From assembly GCF_033100115.1 (NCBI RefSeq), contig NZ_CP136910.1, positions 5,746,647-5,810,646 on the forward strand: a stretch of DNA of 64,000 bases, written 5' to 3'. Shown piece after piece: positions 15,311 to 24,530 of the stretch (the stretch's first letter is position 1; every line of letters starts with the position of its first letter). The translations under genes were made by a program, and so were the position numbers. The notes beneath the pieces were generated by a model. The model ran no database searches. It was given only the letters and a program-made list of their open reading frames with translations, and was not told the origin of the DNA. This DNA is from Anaerocolumna sp. AGMB13020. GTDB taxonomy: Bacteria; Bacillota; Clostridia; Lachnospirales; Lachnospiraceae.

Positions 15311-17959
15311 ATGAAAGGATTAAGTGATATTGCGAACTTTTTAAAGCCTGTAACAGATAAGGTCCGTAAGATATATGCCAGACATTTTGCCCGCAAGATG
15401 ATTGCAACGGTTCTTATACTGTGTATTATCATCGGGTTATTGCGCTATATACCAGTACTTGGCGTCAAGGCTAATATTCTGCCTCCGGCAGATAATGCAG
15501 AACTAGCCGTGGCAGGAGAGGAGATACCTCATACGGCTGGAGAGGTTCTGGTAGCGGAGAGCGATTCTAAACAGCTCTATATCAATGCTGAAACAATGAA
15601 TCTGAAGGTAAAAGATAAGAATACTGGAAAGTCCTGGTATTCAGCTGTCAACGGCAGCAGCCAGGCAGCAGAACTTGCCCTCTTGACCATTTCCTATCTG
15701 GGTGAGGATAATAATCTTTATGAATGGGATTCTTATACCTACTGTACGCAGCTGGGAAGTTATGTAATGAATAAAATTGAAAATGGTGTTCAGATTACCA
15801 TGGACATTAATGAAGGTGAGTCAGAACGTTTTACAGAATATTATCCCCAGAAAATGTCCATTGACAGATTCGAGAATTTCTTTTTGGGCGGAATAAAAAC
15901 ACTTGTTGATTCTGGTAAGACAGACCAGGCTACTGCTGATAAGTATAAAATGACTTTGGAACTGTTATACAAAAAGAGTATTACAGAAGAAGCTTATGCT
16001 GTCTCCTATAATGGAACACCTCCAAGGAGTGCGGTAAAACAGCTGATTAAGCTGGCCGAATTATTGGGTTATACCAGAGATATGCTCATTGAAGACAGTA
16101 CGGAGATGGGTCTTAGTGTAACCTTTGCAGAACCCGCACAGTTTAAAGTAGTTGCGGAAGCGGTTCTTGAGGGCGATGATTTTGTATTCAGAGTTCCTAC
16201 GCAGGAAATGGTCAGCGGAAATTCCTTCTATACCATCCAGAACTTAAAAGTGCTTCCCAATTTCGGGGCGGCAGCATCCAAGGATTATGAAGAAGGATAT
16301 ATTCTGGTACCGGATGGAGCGGGGGCATTGTTTCAGTTTAATACCTTCAATGCAGCAGTACCGGATTATATCAGACCGGTGTATGACAATGATTATTTAA
16401 CGGACTATTACTTTGCACCTGAATTTGGTGAAGAGCTTATGATGCCGGTATTTGGAATGACCTATGGTCCTATGGACAATGCGTCCCATGGTTTACTTGG
16501 AATTATCGAAAAAGGTGCAGAAAGCTCTTACATAAATGTTAAGCTTGCATCCACTTCAAAAGACAGCGCCTCCTCCTATAATAAAGCCTTTGCATCTTTT
16601 GATGCCGCACAGTACAGCAGCGTTAAGGTATATGGGCCCTATAGTGATAACAAAGCCTCCTACCTGGTGGATACTGGTGTTCTGGACGTGGATTACACCA
16701 TTCGTTACAAGTTATTTCCTGGTAAAGTCACCTATTATGACATGGCAAAAGCCTATCAGGAATATCTGATGCAGCAATGGGATGTGAAGGAGACAGCTTA
16801 TCCTGAAAAAGCAAAATTATATTTGGACTTCCTTGGAGGGATTTCCTTAACAGAACGTTTTCTCGGCATACCTTATCAGTCCAGTTATTCCATGACTACT
16901 TACGAGGAAATGACAGACATACTGAATGATCTGCCGGGGGTTGATCTGGCCCTTAAGTACACCGGTTTCTTTAACGGAGGTTTTGAGAATAAGTTAAACA
17001 ATAAAGCAGAGCAGGTAGCTGCAAACGGTTCTGAAAAAGAATTTGATAAACTGAAGGCCCTGACCCAGGAACGTAAGGCTGATTTATTCCTAGAGGTTAA
17101 TCTGGCAAAGGTATATGACAAAGGGAACGGTTTCAGAGCAAAGAAGCATGCGGTATATGATTACTCAAACACACCTGCTACCATGTATCGATATCTGCTG
17201 TCCTTGGGAATACTAGACGGTTATACCGGTTTTGATGTGAATTATTTTTATCTGCTTTCACCCAGATATTTAAACAGTGTTGTGGATAAATTCTTGAAAA
17301 GTGCATCGGAATACGATAAACTCTCTATCTCTGACCTCGCACATTATAATCTTGCAGACTATCGCTTCAAGAAGAATGTATCCGTTTATGAAGCCGGTCG
17401 AATCGTTGACAGAAATTTGGAGAAAATTTCTGAAAGCCATGAGCTGTCTTTGGAAAACCCCATGATGAAGAATCTGGTATATGGTTCTTATGCCGAGGAT
17501 ATTTCAAGAGAGAGCAGTGACTACGCAACTTTCTATATGACCATACCTTTCAGGCAGCTGGTGATGAACGGCCTGATACAGGTAACCACAGAAAATGTAA
17601 ATATGTCCACCAATAATCCGGCTTATTATGTATTGCAGGCAGTGGAACTAGGAGTATATCCAAAGTTTACCTTAACGGCTAAGAGTGATGATATCCTGCA
17701 GGAAAGCGCTTATTCCTATTACTATGCAACAGAGTATGAGAAGCAGAAGGATACGATTAATCAGGTATATGAAGCATGCAAGGCAGCCTGGGAGGAAATT
17801 GGAAATATGGAGATTACAGGTCATAAAATCCTTGGAGAAAACGTATTTCTTACGGAATATGCTTCCGGTGTAACGGTTATAACCAACTATAACCTACATA
17901 CTGTGAACGTAAACGGCAGTGAGATACCAGCCCTTGGATATATTATTTCAGGAAATTAG
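15311..17959 (+). CDS. Membrane-anchored DUF5696 protein of sugar-ABC clusters
   Basis: The protein has 882 residues. An N-terminal helix (about 29-48, KMIATVLILCIIIGLLRY) anchors a large extracytoplasmic part. Residues about 80-480 form a beta-rich domain (YINAETMNLKVKDKNTG; YILVPDGAGALFQFN). Residues about 495-740 look like a TIM-barrel: KLYLDFLGG, LALKYTGFFNGG, LFLEVNLAKVY, GFDVNYFYL, ISDLAHYN occur in barrel order. That resembles glycosidase barrels, but I cannot point to a catalytic pair. DUF5696 proteins recur with Yip1 and CUT1 permeases. It sits between the two permease pairs, 11 nt before the second, so a role in handling the imported glycan is inferred. Confidence 0.78.
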   Translation: MKGLSDIANFLKPVTDKVRKIYARHFARKMIATVLILCIIIGLLRYIPVLGVKANILPPADNAELAVAGEEIPHTAGEVLVAESDSKQLYINAETMNLKVKDKNTGKSWYSAVNGSSQAAELALLTISYLGEDNNLYEWDSYTYCTQLGSYVMNKIENGVQITMDINEGESERFTEYYPQKMSIDRFENFFLGGIKTLVDSGKTDQATADKYKMTLELLYKKSITEEAYAVSYNGTPPRSAVKQLIKLAELLGYTRDMLIEDSTEMGLSVTFAEPAQFKVVAEAVLEGDDFVFRVPTQEMVSGNSFYTIQNLKVLPNFGAAASKDYEEGYILVPDGAGALFQFNTFNAAVPDYIRPVYDNDYLTDYYFAPEFGEELMMPVFGMTYGPMDNASHGLLGIIEKGAESSYINVKLASTSKDSASSYNKAFASFDAAQYSSVKVYGPYSDNKASYLVDTGVLDVDYTIRYKLFPGKVTYYDMAKAYQEYLMQQWDVKETAYPEKAKLYLDFLGGISLTERFLGIPYQSSYSMTTYEEMTDILNDLPGVDLALKYTGFFNGGFENKLNNKAEQVAANGSEKEFDKLKALTQERKADLFLEVNLAKVYDKGNGFRAKKHAVYDYSNTPATMYRYLLSLGILDGYTGFDVNYFYLLSPRYLNSVVDKFLKSASEYDKLSISDLAHYNLADYRFKKNVSVYEAGRIVDRNLEKISESHELSLENPMMKNLVYGSYAEDISRESSDYATFYMTIPFRQLVMNGLIQVTTENVNMSTNNPAYYVLQAVELGVYPKFTLTAKSDDILQESAYSYYYATEYEKQKDTINQVYEACKAAWEEIGNMEITGHKILGENVFLTEYASGVTVITNYNLHTVNVNGSEIPALGYIISGN

Positions 17960-17970
17960 GAGGAAAGAGG

Positions 17971-18876
17971 ATGCGAAATATTTTTCCGTTAAAATACAAA
18001 ACCAAAAGAAAGCTCAACGGCTTCCTCTATGTCCTGCCCTTTCTCATCGGTTTTTTATTATGTTTTGCCATACCGTTATTTAATACCGTAAGGTATTCCT
18101 TTAATACTGTAAGTGTAAATGATACCGGTGGTATGAAATTTGCCTACAGCGGTTTCAAAAATTATATCGATTTATTTCAGAATGAAGTAACTACTACCGC
18201 GCAGCCAATGATAAGGCTTTTTGCGGATCAGAATCTTTCCATACTTACCAATGTGCCCCTGATTGTAATCTTCAGTTTATTTATGGCACTTTTGGCAAAT
18301 CTGAAATTTAAGGGAAGAGGGATTGTAAGGGTTATTTACTTTCTGCCCATTATCTTTGGTCTTGAGGTTGTAACAGATATGCTTGCAATAACCACCGGCG
18401 GTGAATGGGTCAAAGAAAGCTCCGGATTATTCAGTGAAAGTTATATCAGTTCCTTGTTGATGCATTACACGAATATACCTAACAGCATTTTACTGCCGGT
18501 AATATCATACGTTGACAAAATCTTTGACGTACTTTCCCAATCCGGTGTACAGACCTTGATTTATCTGGCAGGACTGCAATCCATCAGTCCCAGCCTGTAT
18601 GAGGTTGCTAAAATTGAAGGTGCTACCGGTTATGAGACCTTCTGGAAGGTTACCATACCCTCAATTATGCATATAACGTTATTTGTTACCGTGTATACGG
18701 TTGTGGATATGTTCTTAAAATCCCCTATTTCAGAAGAAGCCTACAGCTTTGCTTTTGAACAGAGTAAGATTGGAACCGGTTCCGCGTTATCTGTAATTTA
18801 CATATTAAATGTGCTCCTGGTTCTTGGAATTGTATTGTTGGTGTTAAGAAAGGTGGTAAAGAAATATGAAAAATAA
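17971..18876 (+). CDS. Carbohydrate ABC transporter permease, second pair
   Basis: The protein is a 301-residue CUT1-type permease. The N-terminal basic segment KTKRKLNGFLYVLPF is followed by six helices. The cytoplasmic loop EVAKIEGATGYETFWKVTIP (about 211) is the EAA motif with Val in place of the middle Ala. Compared with the first pair it has a longer insertion between helices 3 and 4 (about 140-185). AGGAGG precedes the ATG. It overlaps the next permease by 11 nt, so the two subunits are made together. Confidence 0.92.
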   Translation: MRNIFPLKYKTKRKLNGFLYVLPFLIGFLLCFAIPLFNTVRYSFNTVSVNDTGGMKFAYSGFKNYIDLFQNEVTTTAQPMIRLFADQNLSILTNVPLIVIFSLFMALLANLKFKGRGIVRVIYFLPIIFGLEVVTDMLAITTGGEWVKESSGLFSESYISSLLMHYTNIPNSILLPVISYVDKIFDVLSQSGVQTLIYLAGLQSISPSLYEVAKIEGATGYETFWKVTIPSIMHITLFVTVYTVVDMFLKSPISEEAYSFAFEQSKIGTGSALSVIYILNVLLVLGIVLLVLRKVVKKYEK

Positions 18877-19867
18877 GACTGAGAATGCCTCCTTTGGGCT
18901 TAAGGTATATCTGTTTCGCAAGAAATCAAAGAATATACTGCAGTCCGCCTTCCTTTTCTGTATTATTGTAGGTTTATGCTTTACGATTCTCTATCCTATT
19001 ATACAGTTGATTCCATCCATATTTTCTAACATCGAAGATTTGGGTAATCCGAATGTAATCTGGCTGCCTATGGAGTTCTCCATGACCAGCTTTAAGGCTG
19101 CCATTCGTTTTAGTATGCCGGAAGGCTTTATGACAATTGTAAAATCTGTTTTATACGCAGGTTTAATAATGGGTATACAGGTGTTTGTTTCAGCAATGGC
19201 AGGTTATTCCCTGGCCAGAGTGAAGTTCTTCGGACACAAATTCGTATTCTTTCTGGTAATACTTGTATTTTTGGTTCCCAGACAGTCACTGTTGCTGGCA
19301 CAGTATATCTACTATTCACATTTTAATGCCTTTGGTTTGCTGAAGTTCTTTACAGAGTCAGGGGAAATTAACTTGATCAACCAACCTGCAACGTTGTTTA
19401 TGATTGCAATATTGGGTTTTGGTGTTCAGCAGAGCTTATTTGTTTTCATTTTCAGTCAGTTTTTTAAGAATATACCAAAAGAACTGGAAGAAGCTTCTCT
19501 TATTGACGGCTGCGGCTTTCATAAGACATATTTTAAGATTATGATTCCGAATGCATTGCCTGCCATATCAACGGTAGCGGTATTATCTTTTGTTTGGAAT
19601 TATGGTGATACCTATTTTACCAGCTACTTTAATAAGGACGGCCCTTACCTGAGTTCAAGCCTTGCAAGGGTATTTTCACCGGCAAACAAACAGTTTGTAT
19701 TGGGAGCAGTAAAAGTATGGTTCGATGTACCGCTGGCAACAGACTTTGCTTTTGATGCTATTAAGCAGGCAGCCGTTCTTATCTTCCTTATACCTTTGCT
19801 GCTGGTGTACTTCGGCGCTCAGAAGTGGCTGGTGGAAAATCTCGAGAATTCCGGACTTGTAGGATAA
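18866..19867 (+). CDS. Carbohydrate ABC transporter permease, second pair
   Basis: The protein is a 333-residue MalG-type permease, longer than usual because of a cytoplasmic N-terminus of about 25 residues. The EAA loop reads LEEASLIDGCGFHKTYFKIM (about 206-225). Its start lies inside the preceding permease gene, with AAGGTGG as ribosome site. With its partner it makes a second membrane dimer, so the island has two permease pairs and two binding proteins. Whether the pairs take different oligosaccharides or serve one pathway in series cannot be told from sequence. Confidence 0.92.
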   Translation: MKNKTENASFGLKVYLFRKKSKNILQSAFLFCIIVGLCFTILYPIIQLIPSIFSNIEDLGNPNVIWLPMEFSMTSFKAAIRFSMPEGFMTIVKSVLYAGLIMGIQVFVSAMAGYSLARVKFFGHKFVFFLVILVFLVPRQSLLLAQYIYYSHFNAFGLLKFFTESGEINLINQPATLFMIAILGFGVQQSLFVFIFSQFFKNIPKELEEASLIDGCGFHKTYFKIMIPNALPAISTVAVLSFVWNYGDTYFTSYFNKDGPYLSSSLARVFSPANKQFVLGAVKVWFDVPLATDFAFDAIKQAAVLIFLIPLLLVYFGAQKWLVENLENSGLVG

Positions 19868-19929
19868 AGGTTTCTCATGGATTCAGGAATATCTAATCGC
19901 AGATTACATATTTACGAAAGGGGTTATTT

Positions 19930-21480
19930 ATGAGAAAAAGATGGGGTGTGGCAGTAGTCTGCCTGCTTGTTCTGTTAACTGGCTGCGGGGGAGGAGGAAG
20001 TTCCAGGAAAACCGAAGCTCCTGCTGATGATAAGGTATCACAAGAGGGTACAGCAGAATCAGAAAGCAAAGAAAACAATGATGTAACAGGGGGAGCAATA
20101 GAAGTGAAAATTAACTTATCAGAGAAACATCAGATAATCGAAAGCTTCGGAACCAGCGGTTGTTGGTGGTCGCAATATGTCGGAGGCTGGGATAATGAGT
20201 ATAAGGATACCGGGCGCTCCGTAAGAGATGAGATTGCCATGCTTTTATTTGACAGAGAGTATGGTATTGGACTTAGCAGTTATCGTTACAATCTCGGAGC
20301 AGGATCTGCTGACAGCGGTAAGGGTAAATACAATGATCCTCATAGAAGAGCACAGAGTTTTGAAACGGCACCTTTTACCTACAACTGGAACAAGGATGCT
20401 AATGCTGTCTGGTTTATGAGAAAGGCTGTGGAACTGGGAGTAGAGGAAATTATCATGTTCAGCAACAGTCCATTGGAACGTTTGACCATTAACGGAACTG
20501 CCCAGGTGACAAAGGGCAGTAACGAGAACATTCTCCCTGAAAATTATGAGGATTTTGCCCGATATGTAATGGATGTGGCAGAGCATTTTGTAGAAGAAGG
20601 GATACCCGTAAAATACATTTCACCTGTCAATGAACCACAATGGGAGTGGACGGAAGGACAGGAGGGGTGCCATTACGAACCCGCTAAAATACCAAAGCTG
20701 TATCGTACATTTCTAACAGAATTAAATAGCAGGCCAGCGTTAAAAGATGTTGCACTTTCCGGTCCGGAAAGCGGTGAATGGAAGGGAGCTGCTACTCTAT
20801 ATACCAGTGCGCTCTTAAATGACTCTGTTCTTGGCAGTTATTTCGATGCCATCGATAATCATTCCTACTGGTCTGATACTGCTTCCAAAGTAGCCTTTAA
20901 GAGATGGATGGATGCCAACTATCCTGAGGTTAAGCTGCGTATGAGTGAGTGGTGTGAAATGGTAAACGGCTCGGATGTTACAATGGATTCTGCATTTGAA
21001 CTTGCAAGGGTACTGCAGGAGGATCTAACGGTACTCGATGTGGTATCCTGGCAGAACTGGGTGGGTGTAGCCCCCGGTGGTTATCGCGATGGGCTTATCT
21101 ATGTTAATGAAGGAAAGAAGACGCTGAACCCGTTAAAACGGTTATGGGGCTATGGTAATTACTCCAAATTTATACGGCCCGGTTATCAGAGGGTTGAGGT
21201 ATCTGACAGTACGCTGAAAGAATTAAACCCCGTCGCCTTTACCGGTACGAATGATAAGGGAAAAAAGGAATTGGTGCTGGTAGTCATTAATGAGTCCGAT
21301 GCAAATAAAAAACTTTTGCTTGATATTCAAGGGGCAGTAGAATATACTGATATAAGTGTATACGAAACCTCAGAAAGCAGTAATTTAGACAGAATAACCA
21401 ATGAAAAATACGGCGTGGGAGATGCAGTTGAGGTCGGAAAGCAATCTATAACTACAATTATTTTGTCAGAGGGCTGGTGA
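19930..21480 (+). CDS. Glycoside hydrolase family 30 lipoprotein (endo-beta-1,6-galactanase type)
   Basis: The protein is a 516-residue surface glycosidase. The lipobox LLTGC places Cys at about 19, followed by a Ser/Glu-rich linker. The GH30 TIM barrel opens HQIIESFGTSGCWWSQYVGG, a segment typical of endo-beta-1,6-galactanases. The general acid/base is E235 (VNEPQW) and the nucleophile E340 (MSEWCE). A C-terminal beta domain (about 440-515) is the usual GH30 side sandwich. It probably trims beta-1,6-galactan side chains of arabinogalactan on the cell surface and feeds the transporters. It ends with the TGA that overlaps the region of the regulator start. Other GH30 specificities remain possible. 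Confidence 0.85.
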   Translation: MRKRWGVAVVCLLVLLTGCGGGGSSRKTEAPADDKVSQEGTAESESKENNDVTGGAIEVKINLSEKHQIIESFGTSGCWWSQYVGGWDNEYKDTGRSVRDEIAMLLFDREYGIGLSSYRYNLGAGSADSGKGKYNDPHRRAQSFETAPFTYNWNKDANAVWFMRKAVELGVEEIIMFSNSPLERLTINGTAQVTKGSNENILPENYEDFARYVMDVAEHFVEEGIPVKYISPVNEPQWEWTEGQEGCHYEPAKIPKLYRTFLTELNSRPALKDVALSGPESGEWKGAATLYTSALLNDSVLGSYFDAIDNHSYWSDTASKVAFKRWMDANYPEVKLRMSEWCEMVNGSDVTMDSAFELARVLQEDLTVLDVVSWQNWVGVAPGGYRDGLIYVNEGKKTLNPLKRLWGYGNYSKFIRPGYQRVEVSDSTLKELNPVAFTGTNDKGKKELVLVVINESDANKKLLLDIQGAVEYTDISVYETSESSNLDRITNEKYGVGDAVEVGKQSITTIILSEGW

Positions 21481-21503
21481 TTTCTATTTTAGATGGCAAC
21501 GAC

Positions 21504-22535
21504 ATGCCGAAGCAATTAACCATTTATGATATTGCAAAGGAAGTTGGGGTCTCCGCAGCAACAGTTTCGAGAGCAATATCAGGAAGAGGTTACGTATCAG
21601 AAGCAAATAAAGTAAAAATTATGGAACTGGTTCAGAAATATAATTTCAGACCAAATACCTTTGCCCAGAATCTGCAGGCAGGGTTTACGAAAACCATCGG
21701 ATATATAGTCCCTCACATCGGTAATATGTATTTTGCAAATGTATATTATGAGTTTGAAAAATGGGCTTCCAGCCATGGGTATATGACCATTTTGCTAAAT
21801 GCCAAAGGTGATTACAATCTGGAGTCTAAATTCTTAAACTCTCTGAAGGAAAAACATGTAGACGGTATCGTCATGATGGGAGGGCGAATGGATGAGAGGA
21901 ATCTTCCGGAGAGTCATGTCAGGGAAATACAGGAGATGAGAAATATCGTCCCGGTTGTTTCCTGTGGTCCGGAAGCAGAACGCTTTGGCTGTAATGGTAT
22001 TTATACCGATGATGTCAAAGGTGTGGAGGAACTACTTCTGTTCTTAAAATCCAGAGGTTATAAAAGGATTTGTTTTATCGGCGGAGGAGATCAGTACTAT
22101 CCTTCCTATATCAAAAAGAAGACTGCTTACGCGGTTGGAGAGAAGCTGGGACTTGATGTTTCAGTAAGATGGCTTACAGGAAATGACGTGTTCAGCTTTA
22201 GTGCTGGTTATGACAGTCTGAAGATACTGATAGAGGAAGGCGGGCCTTTACCGGAAGTTATCTGCGGTATTAACGATTATGTTGCACTTGGAGCTGTTAA
22301 CTGCGCTCTGGAGAGAGGACTGAAAATACCGGAGGATTTAGCAGTCACCGGGTTTGATGATGTCAGTATAACAACCATGACACCAGTGCATATAACATCC
22401 ATCAGTCCGAGGTATGAGTACTTTGGTAAGAAGGTATTCAACAGCCTTCACAAGCTGATGCAAGCCAAGGCCTTAACAACAGGTAAGACTTCCTTAATAA
22501 AACCTGAAATTATTATCAGAGGCAGTACGCGATAA
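21504..22535 (+). CDS. LacI-family transcriptional regulator of the galactan island
   Basis: The protein is a 343-residue repressor. The N-terminal helix-turn-helix is TIYDIAKEVGVSAATVSRAI with the hinge PNTFAQNLQ, and the sugar-binding periplasmic-binding-protein-like domain spans about 60-340 (GFDDVSITTMTP near the end). GTG 21477 overlaps the GH30 stop but its AGAGGG is only 3 nt away; ATG 21504 matches the usual LacI start but has a weak ribosome site (AGATGG), so the start is uncertain. It probably binds the TGyAATCGrTTrCA-like sites at 5719, 5781 and 22673 and releases them on binding a galactan-derived sugar. Confidence 0.9.
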   Translation: MPKQLTIYDIAKEVGVSAATVSRAISGRGYVSEANKVKIMELVQKYNFRPNTFAQNLQAGFTKTIGYIVPHIGNMYFANVYYEFEKWASSHGYMTILLNAKGDYNLESKFLNSLKEKHVDGIVMMGGRMDERNLPESHVREIQEMRNIVPVVSCGPEAERFGCNGIYTDDVKGVEELLLFLKSRGYKRICFIGGGDQYYPSYIKKKTAYAVGEKLGLDVSVRWLTGNDVFSFSAGYDSLKILIEEGGPLPEVICGINDYVALGAVNCALERGLKIPEDLAVTGFDDVSITTMTPVHITSISPRYEYFGKKVFNSLHKLMQAKALTTGKTSLIKPEIIIRGSTR

Positions 22536-22540
22536 GAGAT

Positions 22541-22661
22541 TAGCCCTGTTTACAATTTGAGACAATGTTACCCCTTATGAATGCCTTTGCATTTGATTAC
22601 AAACAGTGCAAAAGTGAGGTTAGGTAACGATAGTCAGCTTACAAGAACAGGGCTATTTTTT
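22541..22661 (+). terminator. Extended three-helix structure ending in a U-run
   Basis: TAGCCCTGTT (22541-22550) pairs perfectly with AACAGGGCTA (22646-22655), followed by seven T. Inside are GTTACC/GGTAAC (22567-22572 with 22623-22628) and TTTGCA/TGCAAA (22586-22591 with 22607-22612), all co-nested. It is the terminator of the regulator mRNA, but with an unusually long structured loop of 95 nt. Confidence 0.65.
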
Positions 22662-22667
22662 TATAAA
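22639..22667 (+). promoter_or_regulatory. Promoter of the GH35 gene overlapping the terminator
   Basis: TTACAA (22639-22644), a 17-bp spacer and TATAAA (22662-22667) lie within the 3' arm and U-run of the upstream terminator. The predicted start, near 22674, is inside the LacI operator. Confidence 0.55.
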
Positions 22668-22672
22668 CTATA

Positions 22673-22686
22673 TGTAATCGGTTACA
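22673..22686. promoter_or_regulatory. LacI-family operator before GH35
   Basis: TGTAATCGGTTACA (part of a 16-bp inverted repeat ATGTAA/TTACAT) has a central CG and lies 29 bp before the GH35 start. It shares ATCGGTTACA with the site at 5719. Confidence 0.75.
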
Positions 22687-22715
22687 TAGTATTTTGACAA
22701 AAAAGGAGACAAAAA

Positions 22716-24467
22716 ATGGTATCTAACACAATAGAAATCAAGGATAAGTTTTATGTAAATGGTAAACCTGTGCAGATTATATCAGGTGCCATACACTATT
22801 TCAGAATAGTTCCTGAGTACTGGAGGGATCGCCTGGAAAAATTAAAGGCTATGGGCTGCAATACGGTAGAAACCTATGTGCCCTGGAATCTTCATGAACC
22901 CCAAAAAGGAACTTATTGCTTTGAGGGTATTCTGGATATTAGGAAATTCATAGAGATTGCAGCTGAACTTGAATTATGGGTAATCTTCAGACCCTCCCCC
23001 TACATTTGTGCAGAATGGGAATTTGGTGGACTTCCTGCCTGGCTCCTGGCGGAAGACGGAATGCGTTTTCGAAGCAGTCATCCAAGTTTTATGCAGCATA
23101 CGGCTGATTATTATAAGAAACTCTTTGAGATTACAGCACCTTTACAGTTGCCCTTAGGCGGACCGATCATATTGATTCAAATTGAAAACGAATATGGTTA
23201 TTATGCAGATGATACAGGTTACCTGGAACAGATGAAACAGCTGATGGTTGATAATGGAGCCTGTGTCCCTTTTGTTACTTCTGACGGTCCATGGGGAGAT
23301 GCCTTGGAGTGCGGTAAGTTGGAAGGCGTATTGCCTACAGGAAACTTTGGTTCCAAGATGAAGGAGCAGTTTGCAGTATTAAAAGAGCATACCAATGGCG
23401 GACCTCTTATGTGTATGGAATTCTGGGTAGGCTGGTTCGATCATTGGGGTAACGGAGGACATAAAACCTCTAATATGGAAGAGAATTGCAAGGATTTAGA
23501 CGAAGCCTTACAGTATGGTAATATTAATATCTACATGTTTATCGGCGGAACAAACTTTGGCTTTATGAACGGCTCTAATTATTATGATGAGCTTACGCCG
23601 GATGTAACCTCCTATGACTATGATGCAGTATTGTCAGAGTGCGGTGATATTACACCTAAATACGAAGCGTTCAGGGAAATCATCGGTAAATATGCAAAAC
23701 TTCCGGAGATAGAATTTACCACAAAGATTGTGAAAAAAGCTTATGGAAAGCTTAGCTGTAAGGAAAAGGTAGGCTTATTTGAAAGCCTGGAGGATCTGTC
23801 AGCTCCTGTTACTGATTTATTTCCCAAGTCCATGGAAAAACTCGGACAAAGCTATGGGTACACCTTATACCGTTCTTCTCTTGTAAAAGAGAAAAAGATG
23901 GAAAAAATTCGTTTATACAATGCGAACGACAGGGCAAAAATATATATCTCACAGAAACCTGTTGCAACACTTTATGATAGAGAGCTGCTTATCGAACACG
24001 ATATAGCCTATGACTTTGAAAAAGGAAGTTCCATAGATATTCTTATGGAGAATATGGGAAGAGTGAATTTCGGACCTTACCTGGATAAACAGCGTAAAGG
24101 AATAGATGGAAGTGTTGTAATCAACGGTCATCAGCATATGAACTGGGAACACTATACCCTGCCCTTGGATAATCTTCATAAATTGGATTTTACCAAAGGC
24201 TTTCAAGAGCAGAAACCTACCTTTTACCGCTTTGAGTTCCAGGTAGAAGAAAAAGGAGACACCTTCATAGATATGGAAGGCTGGGGAAAAGGCTGCGTCT
24301 TTGTAAACGGCTTTAATCTGGGACGTTTCTGGGAGATTGGACCGCAGAAAAGATTATACCTGCCTGCACCATTGCTGCGAGACGGAATCAACGAAATTAT
24401 CGTATTCGAGACAGAAGGAAAAGCATCGGAGGAACTAGTCCTTTGTGATAAACCGGATCTCGGTTAA
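22716..24467 (+). CDS. Glycoside hydrolase family 35 beta-galactosidase
   Basis: The protein is a 583-residue enzyme without signal peptide, so it is cytoplasmic. The GH35 barrel is clear: ISGAIHYFRIVPEYWRDRL, ETYVPWNLHEPQKG, SPYICAEWEFGG. The acid/base is E159 in QIENEYG and the nucleophile E235 in MEFWVGWFDHWG. The C-terminal jelly-roll domains (about 380-575) contain GRVNFGPYLDKQRKGI and GKGCVFVNGFNLGRFWEIGP. It should release galactose from imported beta-galacto-oligosaccharides. It has its own promoter, operator and ribosome site (GGAG) and a strong terminator, so it is a separately regulated end of the island. Confidence 0.95.
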   Translation: MVSNTIEIKDKFYVNGKPVQIISGAIHYFRIVPEYWRDRLEKLKAMGCNTVETYVPWNLHEPQKGTYCFEGILDIRKFIEIAAELELWVIFRPSPYICAEWEFGGLPAWLLAEDGMRFRSSHPSFMQHTADYYKKLFEITAPLQLPLGGPIILIQIENEYGYYADDTGYLEQMKQLMVDNGACVPFVTSDGPWGDALECGKLEGVLPTGNFGSKMKEQFAVLKEHTNGGPLMCMEFWVGWFDHWGNGGHKTSNMEENCKDLDEALQYGNINIYMFIGGTNFGFMNGSNYYDELTPDVTSYDYDAVLSECGDITPKYEAFREIIGKYAKLPEIEFTTKIVKKAYGKLSCKEKVGLFESLEDLSAPVTDLFPKSMEKLGQSYGYTLYRSSLVKEKKMEKIRLYNANDRAKIYISQKPVATLYDRELLIEHDIAYDFEKGSSIDILMENMGRVNFGPYLDKQRKGIDGSVVINGHQHMNWEHYTLPLDNLHKLDFTKGFQEQKPTFYRFEFQVEEKGDTFIDMEGWGKGCVFVNGFNLGRFWEIGPQKRLYLPAPLLRDGINEIIVFETEGKASEELVLCDKPDLG

Positions 24468-24473
24468 TTAAAT

Positions 24474-24530
24474 AAAAGCAAGCACTTCCTTAAAAATCGG
24501 TATGATATTTTTGGAAGTGCCTGCTTTTAT
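24474..24530 (+). terminator. Intrinsic terminator after GH35
   Basis: AAAAGCA-GCACTTCC pairs with GGAAGTGC-TGCTTTT, with an inner AAAAAT/ATTTTT stem, followed by ATTTTG. The stem is long and the terminator strong. Confidence 0.85.

Noticed and set aside
22541..22661. T-box or known riboswitch before GH35
   Set aside because: No T-box bulge sequence or specifier loop; the structure is explained as a terminator with a long loop.
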